DNA from: Laccaria trichodermophora
Taxonomy: Eukaryota; Basidiomycota; Agaricomycetes; Agaricales; Hydnangiaceae
NCBI GenBank assembly: GCA_018417955.1
Contig: JACTVC010000012.1
Coordinates: 1,116,001-1,180,000, forward strand
DNA: 64,000 nt
Reading direction: 5' to 3'
Position 1 is the first letter of the stretch. Each line of letters begins with the position of its first letter. Position numbers and translations under genes: made by a program. The notes beneath the pieces are model-generated. The model did no database searches and had not been told where the DNA came from. It saw only the letters and a program-made list of their open reading frames with translations. This document shows positions 21,078-32,389 of this stretch, piece after piece.

Positions 21078-23108
21078 GTGTCACGATGCCGACGCGTTAT
21101 GTCACCCCCCAAGTCACAGTCGCGTCGTCACCACATTCCTTCCATTTTACAATGGGTATCAAAGGCCTCACAGGGCTCCTCTCCCAACATGCGCCCAAAG
21201 CCATAAAAGAACACGAAATAAAGACCCTCTTCGGACGCAAAGTCGCCATCGACGCCTCCATGTCCATGTACCAATTTCTTATCGCCGTGAGACAGAAGGA
21301 CGGCGAGCTGCTCACGAACGACGCGGGTGAAACAACGAGCCATCTCATGGGGTTCTTTTACCGCACCATTCGGATTGTGGAGAATGGGATCAAGCCTGCG
21401 TATATTTTTGATGGGAAGCCGCCAGAGTTGAAGAAGGGTGTGGTGAGTTTTCTTTTGGGGTTGGTGCGTATGATTTGGGCTTTAGTGACTGATGTGTTTT
21501 TGGTGTAGCTGTCGAAACGTCTTGAGAGGAGGGAGGAAGCCAAGGAGGAGGGAGAGGAAGCGAAGGAGACTGGAACTGTTGAGGATGTGGATAGGTTTTC
21601 ACGGCGGACCGTGAAAGTCACCCGAGAGCACAACCAGGAGTGTCAACGGCTCTTAAGGCTCATGGGGATCCCCGTTGTCATTGTACGTGCTTTGCCTCCT
21701 TTCTGACTCTCATATTTAGCATGTCCTCTAGGCACCCTCAGAAGCAGAAGCACAATGCGCTGAGCTGGCGCGGGGAGGGAAGGCATACTTAGCACTCTAC
21801 GTACGCTGCCTATTCTTACACGCAATGCAGGTGTACGCTGCAGGCTCAGAAGACATGGACACGCTTACCTTCAACGCACCCATCTTGTTCCGACATTTAA
21901 CTTTCTCAGAGGCGAAGAAGCAGCCTATCAGCGAGATAAATCTTAAGGAGGCCCTCGAAGGGCTTGACATGGATATGAGCCAAGTAGGCGCCTCTCTATT
22001 CGTTTTCTTTCGTACGCTAACCACCAATCCAAGTTTATCGACCTATGTATCCTCCTTGGGTGTGATTACCTCGAGCCCATCAAAGGCGTCGGTCCAAAAT
22101 CCGCTCTCAAGCTTATACGTGAGTATGGGGGGCTCAAAGGCGTCGTGAGGCACTTGAGAGAAAAGTGAGTTTTTGTCACCACGCACAGTTTCGTTGCTGA
22201 TTCTCTCTCAGAGCCGCCACACAAAAAGCAGCTCAGGCTGCTGTCGACTCAGACGAAGAGTCCGAGCATGAAGAGGAAGACGAGCCAGCGCCAACGTCCG
22301 ACGTGCAGATGCCTGACCCGGTCGAAGAAGATCAAGACGGGGAAGAGGAAGCAGAACCAAAATTATCCCAGGCGACGCCAAAGAAGAAGAAAGCTAGCTC
22401 CAAGACGAAGGAGAAGGGTAAAGCCGCTGTGAAAGGAAAGGGGAAGGGTGGTGGAATGCAGATTCCGGATGAGGCCAAGAAGATTTTTGAGAAGCCTGAT
22501 GTTTTGCCTGCGGACGAAGTGAAGTGGGTTGTGTGTCGCCACTTTTACCGAGAGATGTGTGCTGATTAGTTGTTTCTTCCAGCTGGAATGGACCAATCCC
22601 GATGTCGACGGCCTTGTACAATTCCTTGTTAAAGAAAAGGGGTTCAAGTGAGCTGTCTTTCTCCTTCCTATTTCCAGGATACCGTTGTTGATCCCGCTTC
22701 GTTCAGTGAAGATCGTGTGCGCAAGGGCGCTGAGAAACTACAAAAGTTCCTTAACAGTAAACAGCAAGGACGGCTTGACGGCTTTTTTAGTGTAAAGCCG
22801 AAGGAGAAGGCAGCAGCGCCGGCCCCAGTTGGGAAGGCGAAGGGGAAAGGGAAGGTTGATGCGAAGGCGAAGGGGACGAAGCGGAAGGTGGATTTCTTGA
22901 ATTCTATGTCTGGGCCTTTGGCATGGCCAATTCAATAGGTCGATGAAAAGGCGGAGAGTAGCGCTGGTAAGAAACCGGGGAAGAAATAGGCGTCACCTAC
23001 TGTTCCTTTCCCGTCCGACTTGTTTGGGTTTCGGTATTTTTATTTCCTTGTCGGCTTTGTATATCTCTTGCAGTTTATTTTTTGCAGTTGCTATTCATCT
23101 TCTTGCGC
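21078..23108 (+). repeat. Segmental duplication, copy 1 (FEN1 unit)
   Basis: Homologous in direct orientation to 26727-28744, about 90% or more identical across promoter, exons, introns and 3' flank. The right edge falls exactly on a hAT terminal-repeat tip at 23108. Confidence 0.85.
21152..22989 (+). CDS. FEN1: Flap endonuclease 1, copy 1 (possibly impaired)
   Basis: Flap endonuclease 1 cleaves 5' flaps during lagging-strand synthesis and base-excision repair in the nucleus. From ATG 21152 ([10 protein letters not shown]) all metal-binding acidic residues are visible: [39 protein letters not shown]. The H3[13 protein letters not shown] is intact, as is the PCNA box QGRLDGFF near 22770. There are about eight small introns; the last splice gives a basic C-terminus ending at 22989. 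An acidic/lysine-rich insert (about 22210-22450) enlarges the protein relative to the human enzyme. Two oddities: the intron at 21783-21830 has a GC donor and, if retained, adds 16 codons in frame; and 15 bases present in copy 2 (EWPWE region, about 22470) are deleted in frame. Copy 1 is the better candidate for function. Confidence 0.85.
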
Positions 23109-23132
23109 AGGCTCCTAAAAGCATTGCTCTCG
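23108..23132 (+). repeat. Orphan 25-base tip of the hAT terminal repeat
   Basis: CAGGCTCCTAAAAGC... identical to 107-131 and then unrelated sequence. It begins exactly where homology between the two FEN1 units ends. Confidence 0.75.
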
Positions 23133-23602
23133 TCAACCTAATTATAGTCAGTGGTAACCATGTAGCCGTAACCAGTAAGATGACATCAGACCCAATTCTC
23201 TGTTAGCCCTCCCAAGATTGGCGACTAACTAGCGGATATGACCACCAAGACGCGAATTCACTGCACGTCCAGCGCGACTATTCACCAACACCTGAAAATT
23301 ATGACGAGGAGAAAAGATATCATCACTACCAGCGGGAAATATCACGCTCGCACGAAGCACATCGACATATGCTATCATTTTACCTGCTTCGTCATTTTCT
23401 CAAGCCTCCACGGGCGGTATGACCACCCAAAGGCAAAACACACTACAGCAGCACTGGACTGTCTTCAAATTGAGCGGGAGTGTCAGAATAAGAGTAAGGA
23501 ACTTTCAAAAGTGCAAGTATTCATCAAGTAAACACTGTTAATTTACACTACAAGAGGTCACATTGTATAAGCTTGAACAAAGAACAAGACTTGAACTGGT
23601 CT
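23133..23602. other. No gene seen
   Basis: Downstream of FEN1 copy 1 and of the stop of the minus-strand nuclease gene; no domain or RNA gene recognised. Confidence 0.5.
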
Positions 23603-26437
23603 TCAGCATTCCCTTGTCGCCCAACAAGAATAATGTCCATTCTCTCGTGCAGCACCAGGAGTGGCAGATTGTCGAAGTTTCTTGGCTATATCTGAAGGAG
23701 TTTCATATAACGACTTCCAACCATAAGATGCCTGCAAGAGCGCTTCCCAAACACCTTTTTCTTTGATAGGTGATAAAACTTCCGGGGAGAGACCAGCACA
23801 CCAGATCTCATAGATGACAGCCCGGTAACTTGCAGATGCATTCTTGCGGACAACTTTGAGCGAAGGCTTCTTTGCTGCCAAAGCAAAGACAATCTTTATA
23901 ATGGGTACAGCGCACCCTTTGTCCTCCAGAATATTGAGGTCGTGAGGATCCATGGCATCGAACAATTTCTGTTGAGGTTCTGTACCGTACGCTGAATCAT
24001 TTTTGACTTGAATGAGAACTAGTCCTGCATTCCCGATCTCCAATTTTGTACCGTTCTTTAGGAAGGCATTGATAATGTCAACACCCTCTTGGTTCGCGCA
24101 TAAGACTCCTGCTCCTCGACCTATCAATAACAAGAGGGAGGTGAGGTCAATAGCCTTGAATTCGTGCACCTTGACGAAATGCGAAAAATGCATTTTTGCT
24201 TGGGGAAAATCGCTTGCAAGCTTGTGTAGTTCTTGAGCAGATTTTTCAGAGCAATTGAAAAGTCCCCCCAAAAAGAAATCAGCCAGGCTGAAGAAGCGGT
24301 TTCCTTTCTCTGGGTTGCCGTAAATGCTGGGGAGGCCGACTGTTGCATCTCGCGCAAGAGTTAGAAGTAATAGAACTAAAAACTCCCCGCGATCTCCTTT
24401 CGAGATCGCAAAGCCCTCCATCACCGACTTCAGTGCATCTGCTGCATTGAATGAATGATCCCGCGTCATGAGAAAGTAAGCAGCCTCTGACAATATCGGT
24501 TCAGAGGAAGATGCTGTCGTCATTGTCTGACAGGCTCCATCAATTTTGAGGCACACGCGCATGTGCCCTTCGACTTGTTTTCTCTCATTCGACTGCTCAA
24601 TGTAGTTGGTAGACTGGAATTCGAGTGGAATTCGCTGAGCCAGGCACGCTAGTTTTTGATCATCAGAAAACTGTTTTACAAATTCTTCTGCCATGAGTTT
24701 TGCAGCAGCAAAAATGAGAATGTCACGCTTGACATCATCTGAACCCGCTTGCCATCGGGTTGCAAATCTATCATAGTTTCATAGGTAACAATTATTTTGG
24801 AGGTAAGAGGGATACATACAGGGGCCGACCCATGGAGTAGATATGCCCAGGAGACGTCAAACACTCAAGGTTCCAATCCCCATTAAGGCTGATTTTGTGA
24901 GCGAAAGGATCAAATCCCAGATCTGTGAGTGGCTGACCCGGAATCAAGTCGCCCTTGATTATGCGTTTTGAGATATCATACTCCGCCGCTGGTGTGAATT
25001 CGGAGATCTTCCCAGTTGTTGAAAGGAAAAGCGAGAATACAGAAAGGGTGCGAAATGATCGGAGGAGTTGCCGCACTTGATAAAAGACAGACCACTGTTC
25101 TTCATTCTCAGAACCCTTCCGCTCTGCAATGGTATGCGCTTCGTCGAACGCCAGTATGATTAAAGGTACTTCGTCTGCCTCCTCTCCATCAGGTCTGATG
25201 TACAGCTTCTTTAAGAAATCACATAGCAGCGTGAGTGCCAACTTGGCAGGGGTAGGTTGGGAGTGGGTACGAGCCATCTCAGCAGGCTCTGCAGATGCGC
25301 TCTGGGGCTAGCCAAAGGTCTTCGTCAGGACAAGTGACACATTCAAATGTGACATACCTGTGGGGGATCTCTTTCTAGTTGAGATGCCTTGTAAATAACT
25401 TCCTGGTAGAAGTGTTTGTGATATTGATTGTGGGACTGCATTGTTTGTCCCTCCGTCATGCGCTTCCTAAATTTACTTGCAACATTACTGTAATCCCACC
25501 CCTCATACTCCTCCTGCTTAAGGGTTTCCAGGGTGTGAGTAAAAAGTGCTTCGAAGAACTTGTCAGCGCGATCGAAGGCTTCGTTCTTGGATGACACCGA
25601 GGTTAAGTAATCTCTGAGTGCACCGTCTGCAGGTGGATAACCTGAAAAAAAGATAGGTATAATGCAATACCCCAAAACAATAACCGGACGCACCAGTTGT
25701 GTGCATCCCGCGAAGGTTCATGGTAATGACGAAACATGTCTTCGCCAGTTCGTCCGTCATCCTCGACTTCCCCATACCAGAGGACTGGACTATGGAGGCA
25801 TAATTGGCGTAGACTTGGGGTGCACTTTTTCTGTTGTAGTTAACCTTGATGTGGGCCCAAAGACCAATTGCAGCGTTGCCCTTGTATTGGTACTCCCAAG
25901 ATTTCTGTGTGGCTGGAGGCCGAGATGAAAGAAGATGTGATATACTGAACCTCAATGAACTTACCCCATTCTTGTTCTTCCTGGTTACCACGAGGACGAA
26001 CGACATTCAGCCCCTCAGGCGCCACAGCATTATCCACAAAGTTCAGCAGTGCTTGCATATGCAACAGAGTGAATGATTAGAAGAAAGCCATGTTTGACGT
26101 TTCACGAACAAAACTTACGAGAGTCGAGGAGAGGTTGGAGCCTGCATGCCTCCCAGGCTGACCGTAAAGAGATGATCAGCTCAGGATGTGCAGAGACGAC
26201 TTTCTCAAGTTCGCCGATGCCCTGGAATTTGCGTTTGAAGTCTCCACTCATCTCCATTATCCAGGAGATAATGGCTGCCGCTTTCTTGTTGCCAATTTCC
26301 TCCCCTAAATTGAATATGTCATACGCACTTGTAAATAAGTTTTTTTCCCGCTCATGATCAGCAAAGTTATCAGAAGACAGGAGCTGTCTCTTGGGGTGTG
26401 GACTGAAAGCTTCTGACTCTGAGAGTCGCTTCGACAT
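23603..26437 (-). CDS. P-loop NTPase fused to PD-(D/E)XK-like nuclease (Crinkler-type module), 853 residues
   Basis: Six exons read cleanly: 26437-26119, 26051-25965, 25912-25694, 25641-25358, 25307-24820, 24767-23603, giving 853 residues with no break. Walker A is SSGMGKSR (about residue 178) and Walker B LIILAFDEAH (about 355), followed by FLSTTGK and GRPLFATRW, a pattern I associate with the NTPase of Crinkler-type proteins. The C-terminal half has GDRGEFLVLLLLTLARD, RGAGVLCANQEGVDII and LVLIQVKND, which fit a restriction-endonuclease-like fold with Q in place of the usual E of the E-x-K motif. Such NTPase-nuclease fusions are known from Crinkler effectors and from transposon-derived proteins; no N-terminal Crinkler header or signal peptide is visible here. 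It lies between the two FEN1 copies. Role (defence, inter-fungal conflict, domesticated transposase) is inference. Confidence 0.75.
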
Positions 26438-26726
26438 GACTGGGGGTCAAGTGCGGTGTGTTGACTGTGGTGGGGAGTGAGGAAAGCCACTTCGCGCGCG
26501 TTCGGCAAAGCCGAGACGTGCAGAGCCTAGAAAAGGTATTTGTGGGGAGAATGAGGCCTGAGGCCTGCTAAGATGGATAGCCCGTTCGGCAAAGCCGAGG
26601 CGCGCAAAAACTAGATTAGAGACGACGGAGGGAAACAACCAAGAAACAACAGGATCGGCGCTTGGGCGATGACTAGTCACTTTCGATAGGAGATTGTTTG
26701 ATCTAAGAAGTGTGTGCAAATTGAAT
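26438..26726. promoter_or_regulatory. Upstream region of the NTPase-nuclease gene with repeated hairpin
   Basis: The 17-base motif CGTTCGGCAAAGCCGAG occurs at 26499-26515 and 26583-26599, each able to fold through TCGGC/GCCGA. Spacing is 84 bases. May be promoter elements of the minus-strand gene or a small repeat. Confidence 0.45.
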
Positions 26727-28744
26727 GTGTCACGATGCCGACGCGTTATGTCACCTCCGAAGTCACAGTCGCGTCCCCTACACTCCCTCCCTCATACAAT
26801 GGGTATCAAAGGCCTCACAGGGCTCCTCTCCCAACATGCGCCTAAAGCCATAAAAGAAATTAAAACACTCTTCGGACGCAAAGTCGCCATCGACGCCTCC
26901 ATGTCCATGTACCAATTCCTTATCGCCGTGAGACAGAAGGACGGCGAGCTGCTCACGAACGACGCGGGTGAAACAACGAGCCATCTCATGGGTTTCTTTT
27001 ACCGCAGCATTCGGATTGTGGAGAATGGGATTAAGCCTGCGTATATCTTCGATGGGAAGCCGCCAGAGTTGAAGAAGGGTGTGGTGAGTTTTCTTTTAAG
27101 TTTGCTGGGCATGCAGGGACTGATGTGTTCTGGTGTAGCTGTCGAAACGGCTTGAGAGGAGGGAGGAAGCCAAGGAGGAGGGAGAGGAGGCGAAGGAGAC
27201 TGGAACTGTTGAGGATGTGGATAGGTTTTCACGGCGGACTGTTAAAGTCACCCGAGAGCATAACCAGGAGTGTCAACGGCTTTTAAGGCTCATGGGGATC
27301 CCCGTTGTTATTGTACGCGCTTTACCTCTCTTCTGACTCTCATATTCAGCATGTCCTCTAGGCACCCTCAGAAGCAGAAGCACAATGCGCTGAGCTGGCG
27401 CGGGGAGGGAAGGTATACATTGCGCTCTACGTACGCTGCCTATTCTTACGCGCAATGCAGGTGTACGCTGCAGGCTCAGAAGATATGGACACGCTCACCT
27501 TCAACGCGCCCATCCCGTTCCGACATTTAACTTTCTCAGAGGCGAAGAAGCAGCCTATCAGTGAGATAAACCTCAAGGAGGCCCTCGAAGGGCCTCTCCA
27601 TTCGTTTCCCACCGTACGCTAACCACCATTCCAAGTTTATCGACCTCTGTATCCTCCTTGGATGCGACTACCTAGAGCCCATCAAAGGCGTCGATCCGAA
27701 ATCCGCACTTAAGCTGATACGTGAGTATGGAGGACTGAAAGGCGTCGTGAAGCACTTGAGAGAAAAGTGAGTTTTTGTCACCACGCACAGGTTCGTTGCT
27801 GAATCTCTCTCAGAGCCGCCACACAAAAAGCAGCTCAGGCTGCCGTCGAGTCAGACGAAGAGTCCGAGCATGAAGAGGAAGACGAGCCAGCGCCAACGTC
27901 CGACGTGGAGATGCCTGACCCGGTCGAAGAAGATCAAGACGGGGAAGAGGAAGCAGAACCAAAATCATCCCAGGCCACGCCAAAGAAGAAGAAAGCTAGC
28001 TCCAAGACGAAGGAGAAGGGTAAAGCCACTGTGAAAGGCAAGGGAAAAGGAAAGGGGAAGGGCGGTGGTGGAATGCAGATTCCGGAAGAGTGGCCTTGGG
28101 AAGAGGTCAAGAAGATTTTTAAGAAGCCTGATGTTTTGCCTGCGGATAAAGTCGAAGTGGGTTGTGTGTCGCACGTTCACCGAGATGTGTGCTGATTCAT
28201 TGTTGTTCAGCTGGAATGGACCAATCCCGACGTTGACGGCCTTGTCCAGTTCCTTGTTAACGAAAAGGGGTTCAAGTGAGCTGTCTTTGTTTCCCTCTTC
28301 CAGGATACCATTTCTGATCCCGCTCTTTTTTCAGTGAAGATCGTGTGCGCAAGGGCGCTGAGAAACTACAAAAGTTCTTGAACAGTAAACGGCAAGGACG
28401 GGTTGACGGCTTTTTTAGTGTCAAGCCGAAGGAGAAGGCAGGGGCGGCGGCGGCCCCAGTTGGGAAGGGGAAGGTTGATGCGAAGACAAAGGGGACTAAG
28501 CGGAAGGTGGGTTTCTTGAAATCTATTTCTGGGATTCTGGGATGACCGAGTCTTCGGTAGGTTGATGAGAAGGCGGAGAGTAGCGCCGGTAAGAAACCAA
28601 GGAAGAAATAGGCGTCGCCTACTACTGTTTCTAATTTCCCGTCCTTGTTTGGGTTTCGGTATTTTTATTTCCTTGTCGGATTTGTCCTGTATCATACATA
28701 TCTCTTGAAATTTATTTTTTGCAGTTGCTATTCTCTTCTTGCGC
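26727..28744 (+). repeat. Segmental duplication, copy 2 (FEN1 unit)
   Basis: Direct-orientation homologue of 21078-23108, with scattered substitutions and several small indels. Confidence 0.85.
26799..28611 (+). pseudogene. FEN1: Flap endonuclease 1, copy 2, damaged
   Basis: Same layout as copy 1 from ATG 26799. Active-site acids are retained in the upstream exons and the intron at 27413-27460 keeps its GT donor. Lesions: two codons (His-Glu) are missing near 26855. About 28 bases are deleted at about 27592, removing the 5' splice site and the GLDMDMSQ codons, so the frame runs into TAA at about 27620. The H3TH glycine is Asp (GVDPKS, about 27690), and the PCNA box is QGRVDGFF. The EWPWEE segment missing from copy 1 is present here (about 28085). 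A truncated protein is the likely product unless an unseen splice rescues it. Confidence 0.75.
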
Positions 28745-29496
28745 GTATCCGACTCCAACATCATAACACCAAGTATTCTGCCATGACGCCAATCGTCTGT
28801 CAGGACTGGCAACCTGATCAGTTTCATCGTAGCGCTTGCAATTGGAATGGCTTCTCGGCCAACGTTGAGAGAATCTTCTGGTGATGCATGGCGGTGTGGC
28901 GGCTCTAGTAGCTACGGCGCTGAAGGCGACCCTGTTAACTGGAGAGTGTGCATATAGGTGCATATCCGGGTTTCGCAAACTTGGCGGGAAGTGGAAATTG
29001 TCAACAAGTGTAAATACGCGCACTTTTTTCCGAACCATCCACCTGCACGTCCTGTTCCTTCTGCCAACCAGCAAGGAGCAAGTTTGACCCCATGCAAGTG
29101 TTCGTATATTCACTATTGAAACGAAATGACCGAACCTTTGTGCTTGAACAGGCTTGAACAGTATACAGCTCAGCGCTCAACAATTGCAAATCGGGCTTCG
29201 GCTACTGTCACTGAGCCCACCTTATGGCAAAGCAATGTGATCTCAATTTTGCGTTTGATTCCGAACGGTTGCCGTCCCACCGCAAATCACCGCATGGCTA
29301 CCCCACCTTGGGCCTTGGCCGCATATCAACCGTTTTTCAATCATAGCTAAAGTTATACCCTACAGGAACAACCCGTTCCTGACCGCCATATGGTACGCAT
29401 TCCACCGCTGAGCCCACCTGCAGCAGGCTGACTCTTCTTTTTACTTTACTACGACCATCACCTCCTCTCCCTCCCCCACTTTCGTTTCTTTTCATC
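28745..29496. other. Intergenic region; promoter of the DUF6534 gene
   Basis: No gene recognised. The last 70 bases before 29497 are a C/T-rich stretch (CACCTCCTCTCCCTCC...) typical of fungal core promoters. Confidence 0.45.
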
Positions 29497-31458
29497 ATGT
29501 CGTCGTCGCCAGAGCTTTTAGGAAGCCTTGATAGCACGCTCGGCGCCGTTTTCATTGGATTTGCGCTCGCGTGCTGTGTGTATGGGATTTTGGTCTCCCA
29601 GACCTTCTCCTATTTCCGAAATTACCCTGGCGATAGGACTCTTTTCAAATTGACTGTGCGTACCCTCCCACTTGAACATTTGAGAAATGAAGCCGAATGA
29701 AAGGGTTTGTTAGGTGGTCTTGATCTTGTGAGGAGGTTTTGACATGGTGGAGGTCGTTCTTCCCTTGCTAAGCTTGGTTTTGGCTAGGATTTTGGAGACG
29801 GCGGATCAAGCGTTCATTGGACATCTTGTGTACTATTACAGCATATCCAATTATGCGAAACCGGTGGTGCTGCTCAGAGCAACGATGACTTGGTCCGTAC
29901 CAATCCCCTCTTTGTTGTTGGCACTCCCTAAGCCCAATATCTAATAGGTCTTTGATTGTGAGGACTTCTCGTCATTGCTTCGACCCTTATATCCTAACCA
30001 TCCGCATCCTTGTCAGCTACAATTGACGGCTGGGGTGTGTTTCTTGACATACCATCGTTAACGTGTCATTTATGTCATGCAGGCCATCGTTGGTGCCATT
30101 GTAAAATGGTGAGTTGCATTATATACTATTCCATCCATGCTAACAATCCAATCCAGCTATTTTGGTCTTAGAGTCTGGAGATGTACGTGATTCGGCGGAT
30201 ACCCTGCCTTACCAGTCTCATTCTGCCTCGCAGTTAGCGAACACAACTTCTTCATCACGGGGCTGATTGTGAGCGAAATTATTATGTTGTCTTTACGGTC
30301 TCCTAAGTATTTTATAGCTCCTGCTGGCAATCGGTCAACTAGGTGAGCGTCATTAACACAATCAAAGCAGCTCTCCCTAACATTCTCCAATCTTCTTACT
30401 AGGTCTCGCATTCGGTACATCCACCATATCATCTTATCCTCCGAAATTTTATGCTAACTGTTCGCTGATCAGCTTTCACCGTGGAATCGTAAATAATTCA
30501 GATCGCCCCTTTGTCGGTAAAAGCTCATCTTTTCTTCTCAGTTTCCGACTACCGAGCATTTTCGCAGTCCACAAGCTCCAGGTTCGCATTGATTGACAGC
30601 TTGGAAACGGGCGGTGCGATTGATTTCGTATTTATAGACACTTGGGACGATATCACTCGGATGCGGTGTTCTTACGGACGTTATTACGGCGGGCGCCTTG
30701 TGCTTCTTTTTGCAACGTCTGCGGACGGGGTATTCACCGTAAGCGGATGTACTTTTTTTTTCAACATACGCTGTTCTGATGTTGGCTCATCCATAGATCT
30801 GACAGCCTTGTGAATAGCTTGTGCAATTACGCGATCAATACTGGTGTTCTGACTAGGTACGCGGTAGATTTTTTTTCTCGGTCAATAAATATTCAGGACT
30901 GACACCTTCCAGCACTGTCAGTATGGCCACATTAATCTTGGTGCGTCCTTTCAATATTAAATTTTGTTTCCCTGTTGTAATTTTGTTGCAGTATAATGTG
31001 ATGCCGCCAAGCAATCTTTATTTCGTAGCAACGTACTTCGTTCTCAGCAAATGTAGGTTGAACTCCCCGTAGCGAATTTCCTTCTAATTTACTTCCAGTG
31101 TATGCGATTTCATTTTTGGCCACACTCAACACACGACGAATTATCCGTAATGGCCGGGGAACAGACCGTCAAGGTGCGACGACCAACAACACTAATATGT
31201 TTCACCTCGGTACTCGATTGCCGAGCATGGGTCCAGCTGAACTAGGACAATGGGATAAGGTATCCATCAGCCTTGTATCATAGTTGAAACTTGTTGCTGA
31301 CAATCAGAATTAGGTTGACCACCCTGATATGCCCATAGGCGAGGTGCCGTTCAACAGTTACTACCCAGGCGCAAAGTAAGAATGTTAATCGTCATCTGAT
31401 CGTTGAGAAATCACTGACTGATGCGCATAGGCCTCGAATGAGTTTGAATGACGAGTAG
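29497..31458 (+). CDS. DUF6534-type seven-helix membrane protein
   Basis: Starts at ATG 29497 (MSSSPELLGSLDSTLGAVFIG). Many small exons follow: VLILILETADQAFIGHLVYYY after introns near 29655 and 29728, LQLTAG near 30019, YFGLRVWRC near 30157 and ITGLI near 30257. The conserved C-terminal block (about 30805-31140) has VNSLCNYAINTGVLTS, NVMPPSNLYFVATYF and LYAISFLATLN, followed by a polar tail ending at the TAG at 31456. The family is abundant in mushrooms, predicted to span the membrane seven times, and of unknown function. Exon borders are approximate; I saw no definite break. Confidence 0.7.
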
Positions 31459-32389
31459 GGGCACGTTTTCTTTTGTTCAATATCGGGGTTGTACGGTAGA
31501 GTTGAAGACGTAGGATGTAAAAGTATTGAAAAGAATGATTGGTCTTTCCAAGTACGTTGTAGCATTCACTTGTAATTTTGTCACCTTCCTATTTCTATGG
31601 AGCTCCAGCTTCTCGGAGTGGGTCTCAAGGCGGTAAACTTACGGAAAAGGGTAAGAACATTTGCAATTGAAAGCGAATAAAACGCGGGTTGATATCAGCA
31701 TTGCAAGTGTATTTAAGTATTCCTCAACCGAATAGCCCAAATGTACCCATTGGGAAATCCGACAACATCCTTTTCTTGACTACCCTTTTTTGAAGTCAGA
31801 TCCTCAGGCCTCAGACCTCAACGACAACACTGGATACGAGAGGAAGTGACGGGGTTCAGCTCTCAGCGACGCGGCACACAGTTTCTGCTGGATCGCCTTG
31901 TTCTGATCAAATCCGAACTCGTCCATCAAATTCCTCTCTGTCCCTCCCCTCGCACACATAGTGAATTGAACCCATCGGAGACTTCGAGTCTTACTTCGAG
32001 AACACTGTGTTTATGCTACCGGCAGGCGGGCCGCCTGGTCCCCAACCCCTTTAAAGTGATCGCTGTGTCAACGCCATGAATTTCTGTCGCGCTAACAATA
32101 TGTCTCTTACTAGGTACGCACATACAACAAAACGGAATAGTCATTAAGCCAGAATTAGCAAGAGCGTGGAGGAGACGGATGCACGCGTAAGTATATCAAA
32201 AGTATATATTGATTGATATTTCCAAGATATTTCCAACGGCGCTGCAATTTGAATATGCATTTTGAATTCGAAGTGTTATAACCAAGACCTGACCAAGACA
32301 CAACAGAGTCAACGAGGAGTCAAAACGTGTCAACTTCAACTTGAGCAACCTCCTCTCGAGTTACTGTTCACAAAGTTCCAGCGAAAGCG
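31459..32389. other. Intergenic, no gene seen
   Basis: 930 bases. A short frame at 31846-32079 has no recognisable domain. Confidence 0.45.

Noticed and set aside
23107..23206. Small gene starting near 22943
   Set aside because: Overlaps the last intron and exon of FEN1 in another frame and runs into the hAT tip.
28712..29113. 133-codon frame on the minus strand
   Set aside because: No domain, overlaps open frames on the plus strand, lies in a spacer.
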